Of a DNA stretch of 64,000 bases, positions 59,206 through 64,000 are shown piece after piece; within the stretch, counting starts at the first letter, position 1; every line of letters begins with the position of its first letter. The stretch is taken from assembly GCA_020633725.1 (NCBI GenBank), contig JACKDC010000003.1, positions 508,648 through 572,647 on the forward strand. The letters run 5' to 3'. The notes under the pieces are model-generated. The model searched no databases, was not told the DNA's origin, and saw only the letters and a list, made by a program, of their open reading frames with translations. The DNA is from Candidatus Latescibacterota bacterium. Lineage in GTDB: Bacteria > Krumholzibacteriota > Krumholzibacteriia > JACNKJ01. The position numbers and the translations under genes were made by a program.

Positions 59206-60656
59206 CGCGTCACCTCCCAGCGCTGGCCCCGGAGGCCGAGCGTATCGTGCCAGTCCGTGGGCTGATGGCAGTCCTCACAGGTCGTGGGGAAACCCAGATC
59301 CCGGTGATTGGGCGACGCGGCGTTGTAGTACTCCGCGTTGTGGCAGATGAAGCAGTCCGCCGGCAGGCCCGCGTAGGTGTTCGACGTGTGGCAGGCGTTG
59401 CAGTCCGCCGCCGCGTGCTGACCCACGCCGCCGGGGAAACCCGACGCGTTGTGCGAGTAGCTCGTCACGCCGGCGAAGGTCGTCGGCAGGTGGCACTCGG
59501 AGCAGTCCGTCGGGAAGCCGCCCGCGATGTGCGGCGGGTTGTTCGCGCGGTGGCAGGCGAGGCAGTCGTCCAGGGCCGGCGTCACCTGGCCCGGGCGGTG
59601 GCAGCTCGCGCAGTCCACGCCGATGTGCCCCGGCGTCGCCGCAAAGCTCACCGGATGCTCGAAGCGCGCCTCGCTCCAGAACATGTCGTTCACGGAGTGG
59701 CACTCCTGGCAGTCGGTGCCGAAGCCCAGCGCGCTGTGGTTCGGGCTCGCGGTGCCCAGGTAGTCGCCGCTGTGGCAGCCGATGCAGTCGGTGGGCAGGC
59801 CCGTGTACTCGTCGTGCTGGACGTTCGTGTGGCAGGCCTCGCAGTCCATCACCGCGTGGCGGCCCATGAGCGGGAAGCGCGTCTGCGTGTGCTCCACGAG
59901 GCGCGCGGTCGAGAGCGTCCAGTCGTGGGGCTCGTGGCACTTCGCGCAGTCGAAGCCCAGTTCGCCGCGGTGGTTGATGTCGCGGTGACAGTCCACGCAC
60001 TGCACGCCGATGCGCGAGAAGCGCAGGTCCTGGTGGCAGTCGTCGCAGCTCGCGTTCTCGTGGTTGCCTACCAGCGCGAAGCCCGTCTCGGCCGCGTGGT
60101 CGAAACTGGGCTTGGCGAGGAGCTGATTGAAGGACGTGGGCTGGTGGCACTGCGCGCAGTCCATGTCGCGGCCGTGCGGCCCCTCGTGGCAGCCCGTGCA
60201 GCTGGCGCTGAGGCCGAGGAAGGTCTTCGTCTGGTCCTCGCGCGCGCTCACGCCCTGCATCGCCAGCGTGCTGTTGTGGCACTGGCGGCAGTCCAGCTTC
60301 GCGTGCGTGCCTGTGAGCGGGAAGCCCGTGGGGCTGTGATCGAAGCGGCGCATGCTGGGCTCGTCGCTCCAGAGCGCCAGCCGCTTGCCCGGCGCCTCGT
60401 GCTCGAGGTGGCACTCGCCGCAGTTCTTGCCGGCGACGATCACTTCATTGTAGTGGAAGCCGTGCTGGCCAGAGAGCTCGGTGTCGATGGCCTCGTGGCA
60501 AGACAGGCAGTTCGAGCGGTCGATCTCGGGCGGTCCGTCCGCCACGTGACAGCTCGTGCAGGAATCGTCACCGAGGACTCCCCGGTGCATGTCCTGCGCG
60601 AAGGCGCCGCCCGCCGCCAGGGCCAGGCAGAGCGCGGCAAGGAACAGTCGTTTCAC
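59202..60656 (-). CDS. Exported 18-heme c-type cytochrome
   Basis: 484 aa with signal peptide MKRLFLAALCLALAAGGAFA. I count 18 CXXCH heme-binding motifs (CTSCH, CLSCH, CGECH, CRQCH, CTGCH, CAQCH, CDDCH, CVDCH, CAKCH, CEACH, CIGCH, CQECH, CASCH, CLACH, CSECH, CNACH, CFICH, CEDCH), about one per 26 residues. Many distal histidines are present for bis-His ligation, and a repeating unit LPxDCxxCH...PNHxxLGFxTxCxxCH appears twice. Exported and matured by a cytochrome c system not seen here. Overlaps the barrel gene; likely forms an electron conduit with it. Confidence 0.93.
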   Translation of the reverse strand: MKRLFLAALCLALAAGGAFAQDMHRGVLGDDSCTSCHVADGPPEIDRSNCLSCHEAIDTELSGQHGFHYNEVIVAGKNCGECHLEHEAPGKRLALWSDEPSMRRFDHSPTGFPLTGTHAKLDCRQCHNSTLAMQGVSAREDQTKTFLGLSASCTGCHEGPHGRDMDCAQCHQPTSFNQLLAKPSFDHAAETGFALVGNHENASCDDCHQDLRFSRIGVQCVDCHRDINHRGELGFDCAKCHEPHDWTLSTARLVEHTQTRFPLMGRHAVMDCEACHTNVQHDEYTGLPTDCIGCHSGDYLGTASPNHSALGFGTDCQECHSVNDMFWSEARFEHPVSFAATPGHIGVDCASCHRPGQVTPALDDCLACHRANNPPHIAGGFPTDCSECHLPTTFAGVTSYSHNASGFPGGVGQHAAADCNACHTSNTYAGLPADCFICHNAEYYNAASPNHRDLGFPTTCEDCHQPTDWHDTLGLRGQRWEVTR

Positions 60657-60857
60657 GGTTTCTCCCCCGCGGCTTGAGCAGGTCGTCGCCGTCCGTGGCG
60701 TCCCGCGGACGGCGCTTCCCGACCGTCGCCGAGACTACCCAAAGCGTCCCCGTCTGAGAAGGGGTAATTTCGGGTCAGGCTGGCGGGTTTAAGGTCGGCC
60801 GTTGCGGTAGAGAGCTTTAGGTGAATCTGACGCGCTCTGAGGGCGGGTACAAACGAA

Positions 60858-60881
60858 ACGGGCGCCGTCGCCGGCGCCCGT
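60858..60881 (-). terminator. Terminator of icd
   Basis: Minus-strand stem ACGGGCGCC/GGCGCCCGT with a 6-nt loop, followed by TTCGTTTGT; it begins 25 nt past the icd stop. The rest of 60657-60905 holds no gene and no clear promoter for the cytochrome. Confidence 0.7.
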
Positions 60882-60905
60882 CCCGCTGCACTTCTCGTCG
60901 TCGTG

Positions 60906-62207
60906 CTAGCCCATGTGCTTCACGATGGCCTCGCCGAACTCGCTGCACTTGAGGAGCTGCGAGCCGTCCATGAGGCGCTCGAAGTCGTAGGTCACCGTCT
61001 TGGCGGCGATGGCCCCGGCCAGACCCTTCTCGATCAGGTCGGCCGCCTCCTGCCAGCCCATGTACTCGAACATCAGCTTGCCGCTCAGGATCACGCTGCC
61101 CGGGTTGACCTTGTCCTGGTTCGCGTACTTGGGCGCGGTGCCGTGCGTGGCCTCGAAGACGGCGTGGCCGGTGTGGTAGTTGATGTTCGCCCCGGGCGCG
61201 ATGCCGATGCCCCCCACCTCGGCGGCCAGCGCGTCGCTGATGTAGTCGCCGTTGAGGTTCATTGTGGCGATCACGTCGTACTCGGCGGCGCGGGTGAGGA
61301 TCTGCTGCAGGAAGGCGTCGGCGATGACGTCCTTCACCAGCAGCTTGCCCGCCGCCATCGCCGTCGCCTGGGCGCGGTTGGCGGCCTCGGCGCCGTCGCG
61401 GGCGGCGATCTCGTCGTACTCGGCCCAGGTGAAGGTCTGCTTGCCGAACTCACGCCGCGCGAGGTCGTAGCCCCAGTTCTTGAAGGCGCCCTCGGTGAAC
61501 TTCATGATGTTGCCCTTGTGCACGAGCGTCAGGCTCTTGCGGCCGTGCTCGAGGGCGTAGCGGATCGCCGCCTCCACCAGGCGCTCGGTGCCCTCACGGC
61601 TCACGGGCTTGATGCCCAGGCCGCTGCTGTCCGGGAAGCGCACCTTCGTGACGCCCAGCTCCTTCTGCAGGAACTCCATCAGCTTCTTCGCCTCGGGGGT
61701 GCCCGCCTCCCACTCGACGCCGGCGTAGATGTCCTCGCTGTTCTCACGGAAGATCACCATGTTGACGTCCTGCGGGCGCTTCACCGGGCTCGGCACGCCG
61801 GGGTACCACTTCACCGGGCGCAGGCAGACGTAGAGGTCGAGCTGCTGGCGCAGCGCCACGTTGAGGCTGCGAATTCCGCCGCCCACCGGCGTGGTCAGGG
61901 GACCCTTGATGGCCACCAGGTACTTGCGCACGGCGTTCAGGGTGTCCTCGGGCAGCCACTCGCCGAACTGCGAGTGGCTCTTGTCGCCCGCGAAGACCTC
62001 GAACCAGTGGATCTTGCGCTTGCCGCCGTAGGCCTTCTCCACCGCGGCGTCGAAGACGCGCTGGCTGGCGCGCCAGATGTCGGGGCCGGTGCCGTCGCCC
62101 TCGATGAAGGGCAGGATGGGATGGTTGGGCACGCGCAGGCTGCCGTCGGGGCCCAGGGTGATGGCCTCGCCCGTGGTCGGCGGGCTGACTTGCTTGAAGT
62201 CGATCAT
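60906..62207 (-). CDS. icd: NADP-dependent isocitrate dehydrogenase
   Basis: 433 aa, E. coli-type. Converts isocitrate to 2-oxoglutarate in the TCA cycle. Substrate-loop serine is in IRSLNVALRQQLDLYVCLRPV, with REN in IFRENSEDIYAGVEW. The cofactor region GTAPKYANQDKVNPG carries the Lys-Tyr pair that marks NADP specificity. Full length, with an independent promoter and terminator. Confidence 0.97.
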   Translation of the reverse strand: MIDFKQVSPPTTGEAITLGPDGSLRVPNHPILPFIEGDGTGPDIWRASQRVFDAAVEKAYGGKRKIHWFEVFAGDKSHSQFGEWLPEDTLNAVRKYLVAIKGPLTTPVGGGIRSLNVALRQQLDLYVCLRPVKWYPGVPSPVKRPQDVNMVIFRENSEDIYAGVEWEAGTPEAKKLMEFLQKELGVTKVRFPDSSGLGIKPVSREGTERLVEAAIRYALEHGRKSLTLVHKGNIMKFTEGAFKNWGYDLARREFGKQTFTWAEYDEIAARDGAEAANRAQATAMAAGKLLVKDVIADAFLQQILTRAAEYDVIATMNLNGDYISDALAAEVGGIGIAPGANINYHTGHAVFEATHGTAPKYANQDKVNPGSVILSGKLMFEYMGWQEAADLIEKGLAGAIAAKTVTYDFERLMDGSQLLKCSEFGEAIVKHMG

Positions 62208-62275
62208 GTGCTGCTCCTGATCTGGAGGGACGGCCCCGAGCGGAGCCCCGAGTGGGGATTGTCGATAACACCGCT

Positions 62276-62303
62276 ATGATACTCGCTTCGGGACGCGCCG
62301 CAA
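62276..62303 (-). promoter_or_regulatory. Probable promoter of icd
   Basis: Minus-strand TTGCGG (complement 62298-62303), 16-bp spacer, TATCAT (complement 62276-62281). Leader about 60 nt. Confidence 0.45.
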
Positions 62304-62368
62304 GTCGCGCGGGCGTCCGGGCGAGGACCTTTGCGGCCCAGGCCCCGTGCGGCTTTGCTATATCGTCG

Positions 62369-63469
62369 CTATTTCGACTTCTCGGCGTCGGCGAGGGGCA
62401 CGCCCAGGGTCATGCAGGCCGCCAGCAGGTCCCGGGGCCGGGGGAAGCGCTTGCGCAGGGCGCGCCGGCCCAGGCGACCGCGGTAGGCCAGCAGCAGGAG
62501 ACGTCCCTCGAGGCCCTGTCCCGCCCGCTCGCGGAAGCGCCGGCGCTGCTCCTTGCCGTTGAGCTCGGCGAAGCCGGGCTGCGTCTTGAGGATCTTGGCC
62601 ATCACGCGGCTGCGCTTGCCCAGCACCTCCAGCAGGATGTCCAGGCTCGCCTCGGCACGCCGCCGGAAGCGGTGCAGGCGCTCGCGCCGCTCGGCGAGGC
62701 CGGGCGGCAGGTCGTGGCGGCCGTCGATGTCCTCGAGCAGCGTGTCGAGCTCGGTCCAGGTCAGGTCGGCCTGGGCGTCGGGGTCGTAGGCGCGCAGGTC
62801 GGCGAAGTCCTTGCGCTGGGCCTGCCAGTAGCGCTTGCCGGCCGGCACGCTGTGCAGCGCGAAGTCGGGCAGCGTGAGGCCGGTGAGACGTCCCCCGCGC
62901 ACGCAGCCCGTGTCGAGGCACCAGACGCGATCCGCGTAGACGAAGGGCTGCCCGTTCTGCAGGTAGTCGAGGTGGCCGACCACGAGGGGCTTCGGACCGT
63001 CGTAGAGCTCGTACCAGGGCCGCGCGTGCTGCTCCCAGATCCGCTCGAGGCCGCCGGGCAGGCCCGTGAGGATGTCCGGCCGCTGCTTCGCCGCCGGCAC
63101 ACCGGCCTCCCAGTAGGCGTGGACCACCGTGGCCTCGCGCAGCTCACGGCGCCGGCGGAGACGTCCCATGGCCGTCACCGCCTCCTGGTAGTCCGCCGCG
63201 CTCCACTGCAGCCGCGCCACCTCGTGGGCGAAGCCCAGCGGCACGTTGCCGCGGCGCGCCTCCAGGTGGCGCTCCTCGTGGTTGCCGCGGATGCTCGCGG
63301 CGTTCGGCGTCTGGCGGAAGAAGTCGAGCACGCGCGGCGAGTCGGGTCCCCGGTTGACGAGATCGCCCACCGCGAGGATCAGATCCCGTTCGCCGGGGCC
63401 CACCTTGTCCAGGAGCGCCTGCAGTTCGGCCCAGCAGCCGTGGATGTCACCGATGATCAGCGTGGCCAT
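62369..63469 (-). CDS. ApaH-like serine/threonine or diadenosine-polyphosphate phosphatase
   Basis: 366 aa from the ATG at complement 63467-63469. Calcineurin-like metallophosphatase with IIGDIHGCWAELQALL, AVGDLVNRGPDSPRVL, IRGNHEERHLEAR and VVGHLDYLQ. This resembles ApaH, but a ~150-residue helical basic extension follows the phosphatase domain (FRRRAEASLDILLEVLGKRSR), which ApaH lacks. Role not certain: Ap4A hydrolase or protein phosphatase. Confidence 0.85.
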   Translation of the reverse strand: MATLIIGDIHGCWAELQALLDKVGPGERDLILAVGDLVNRGPDSPRVLDFFRQTPNAASIRGNHEERHLEARRGNVPLGFAHEVARLQWSAADYQEAVTAMGRLRRRRELREATVVHAYWEAGVPAAKQRPDILTGLPGGLERIWEQHARPWYELYDGPKPLVVGHLDYLQNGQPFVYADRVWCLDTGCVRGGRLTGLTLPDFALHSVPAGKRYWQAQRKDFADLRAYDPDAQADLTWTELDTLLEDIDGRHDLPPGLAERRERLHRFRRRAEASLDILLEVLGKRSRVMAKILKTQPGFAELNGKEQRRRFRERAGQGLEGRLLLLAYRGRLGRRALRKRFPRPRDLLAACMTLGVPLADAEKSK

Positions 63470-63532
63470 GGGGGCTACTGTGGCGAAGCTGCGGGGCGCA
63501 ATCAAGCAGGAAGCGTTGACCAGACGCGAGGA

Positions 63533-64000
63533 TCAGTCGCGCGACGCATCGAGCAGCGGTTCCAGGCGCGGCTCCCCTCGCGGCAGCGCCAGCAGGCCCA
63601 CGGCCACGAGAGTGGGCAGGTAGTAGCCGAGCAGACGCCAGGCGCTCATCAGCAGCAGGAGCAACGGGCCCGGGATCTCGGCCGCGAACAGCCCGAGAAA
63701 GAGCAGCTCCGCCCCCCCGGCGGCGCCCGGCGTCGGGACGAGGGCCATGAGCGTCGAGCAAAGCCACTGGAGCACGAGCACCCGCAGCGGCTGGGCATCG
63801 AGGCCGAACGCGCCGAGGAGCGCCACCAGCAGCGAGTAGCGTGCCAGCCACTGCAGGGCGCTGAGAAGCAGGTTGCCGGCCCAGGCCAAAGGGCGCTCGC
63901 GCAGCGAGGTGCCGATCAGTCGGCGCGTGTGGCGCCAGGCATCGAGGAGGCTGCCGAGAACCCGCCGACCGCGCGCGGACCAGCGCACGACGAACACGGC
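63533..64000 (-). CDS. Lysylphosphatidylglycerol synthase TM/AglD-YbhN-like membrane protein, N-terminus beyond window
   Basis: About 155 C-terminal residues are visible. Hydrophobic segments and the motif LVPTPGAAGGAELLFLGLF match the UPF0104/LPG-synthase transmembrane family (YbhN, AglD), integral membrane proteins sometimes acting as flippases. The start is off-window; the GTG at 63997 is only the first in-frame start codon. Confidence 0.8.
   Translation of the reverse strand, partial: AVFVVRWSARGRRVLGSLLDAWRHTRRLIGTSLRERPLAWAGNLLLSALQWLARYSLLVALLGAFGLDAQPLRVLVLQWLCSTLMALVPTPGAAGGAELLFLGLFAAEIPGPLLLLLMSAWRLLGYYLPTLVAVGLLALPRGEPRLEPLLDASRD

Overview
The window reads as a stretch of chromosome from a high-GC, Gram-negative bacterium. 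Evidence for an outer membrane is direct: an MlaE/F/D lipid transporter, two predicted outer-membrane barrels and a porin/multiheme-cytochrome pair. Six proteins end in a FlgD-Ig-like C-terminal domain (a PNPFN-type motif, then GR, WDGRD, SGVY and LLK-type ends) of the kind used as a sorting or anchoring signal in the Fibrobacteres-Chlorobi-Bacteroidetes superphylum and allied candidate phyla. My inference is an uncultured FCB-type lineage such as Eisenbacteria or Krumholzibacteriota. No rRNA, CRISPR array, transposase or complete prophage was seen.

Layout. 1-4319: a classical translation operon on the minus strand, from a near-consensus sigma-70 promoter through tRNA-Thr, Tyr, Gly and Thr, tuf, rpmG, tRNA-Trp, secE, nusG and rplK into rplA, which is cut by the window edge. 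4380-7729: ddl-btpA-cysS. 7790-10320: DinB, membrane protein, stand-alone NFACT-R and PPK2, with 4-bp overlaps between the last three. 10320-11400: an island with repeated GC palindromes and a broken HNH-type gene. 11407-24366: a secreted subtilase, a CDF transporter/MEMO-like/DinB operon, gamma-glutamyltransferase, another DinB, a DUF5916 barrel and two secreted proteins with sorting domains.

24464-34030: gltX-ispDF, a second secreted subtilase, a kelch-like lipoprotein and the fused mutase IcmF. 34038-44674: an AT-richer secreted pair, then an operon-dense accessory region (GNAT, VOC, thioesterase, HD, SUI1, DinB, an FGE/hydrolase fusion, an alpha/beta hydrolase, a small membrane protein, VOC) ending at radA. 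44719-54400: two paralogous repeat lipoproteins, a heparinase-like protein, a beta-helix protein and a tailspike-like pectate-lyase protein. 54418-56857: mlaE-mlaF-mlaD. 57628-60656: an outer-membrane barrel overlapping an 18-heme cytochrome. 60906-64000: icd, an ApaH-like phosphatase and the end of an AglD/YbhN-type membrane protein.

Housekeeping genes are interleaved with a large extracytoplasmic repertoire, and most minus-strand neighbours are joined by ATGA or GTGA overlaps, so translational coupling is pervasive. The items most worth following are the barrel plus 18-heme cytochrome pair, the orphan tailspike-like gene with a G9 tract near its start, the repeat-module lipoproteins, the FGE/hydrolase fusion, and the concentration of DinB, VOC and GGT genes that hints at an unidentified low-molecular-weight thiol.
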